Shown here in pieces: positions 6,209 through 6,257 of a stretch of 6,257 nucleotides of DNA. Position numbers and translations under genes: made by a program. Below the pieces are notes generated by a model that saw only the letters and a program-made list of their open reading frames with translations, did not search any database and was not told the origin of the DNA. Within the stretch, counting starts at the first letter, position 1. Every line of letters begins with the position of its first letter. Origin of the DNA: an uncultured Pelagibacteraceae bacterium (GTDB taxonomy: Bacteria; Pseudomonadota; Alphaproteobacteria; Pelagibacterales; Pelagibacteraceae); NCBI GenBank assembly GCA_902531455.1, contig CACAEM010000037.1, positions 1-6,257 on the forward strand. The letters are read 5' to 3'.

Positions 6209-6257
6209 GTTTGAAAAAATCTTATCTTAAACACTGCAAAGATAAGGACTTAGAAAT
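6205..6257 (+). CDS. Start of a gene cut by the window edge, possibly AFG1/ZapE-type ATPase
   Basis: An ATG overlapping the cupin stop as ATGA opens a frame of 17 codons plus two bases that runs off the window: MSLKKSYLKHCKDKDLEI or M. The tight overlap, typical of this block, supports a real gene. The YL-x-x-C short N-terminal pattern resembles the beginning of AFG1-like ATPases (ZapE, linked to cell division), but no Walker motif is in view and 17 residues are too few to settle it. It does not look like the N-terminus of the GTPase Der, which would show a GxPNVGKST motif at once. Confidence 0.45.
   Translation, partial: MSLKKSYLKHCKDKDLE

Larger units (their letters stand above)
264..6257 (+). 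other. Probable single operon csaA - exporter - acnA - yfgM-like - bamB-like - cupin - next gene
   Basis: All seven reading frames run rightward with junctions of +2, +5, -8, -8, -1 and -4 bases. No inverted repeat followed by a T-run is visible between them, so there is no sign of an intrinsic terminator. Internal promoters inside coding sequence, for instance for acnA in the 3' end of the exporter gene, cannot be excluded by eye in such AT-rich DNA. Confidence 0.65.

Overview
The window looks like chromosomal DNA from a very AT-rich, streamlined alphaproteobacterium, most likely of the SAR11/Pelagibacterales type. This is inferred from the low G+C content, heavy AAA/TTA/ATA codon use, genes that almost touch or overlap, no intergenic stretch over about 25 bases, and the gene content. 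No taxonomic marker such as rRNA is present, so the assignment is an inference. I see no mobile element, CRISPR array, RNA gene, riboswitch or terminator.

Layout: at the left edge the first 79 codons of an M20-family deacylase (argE-like) run leftward off the window. A 25-base divergent gap (239-263) separates it from a rightward block that continues to the right edge. In order the block holds csaA (tRNA-binding-domain chaperone-like protein), a LysE/RhtB-type amino-acid exporter, acnA (full-length aconitase A), a YfgM/TPR-like single-span membrane protein, a BamB-like lipoprotein beta-propeller, a small divergent cupin, and the first 17 codons of a gene that may be an AFG1/ZapE-type ATPase. 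Junctions are +2, +5, -8, -8, -1 and -4 bases, so this reads as one operon with translational coupling.

Functionally the block mixes central metabolism (aconitase in the TCA/glyoxylate cycles) with envelope biogenesis. The YfgM-like and BamB-like pair keeps the order known from other Proteobacteria, where they belong to inner-membrane/periplasmic chaperoning and the outer-membrane BAM complex. The gene that usually follows bamB, the GTPase gene der, is not next here; a cupin and a different reading frame occupy its place.

Most of the window is ordinary housekeeping sequence. The points most worth a second look are the minimal divergent promoter with two overlapping -10-like boxes that would give near-leaderless transcripts, the unassigned cupin inside an envelope-biogenesis neighbourhood, and the near absence of Shine-Dalgarno sequences. 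I did not find a convincing previously undescribed system.
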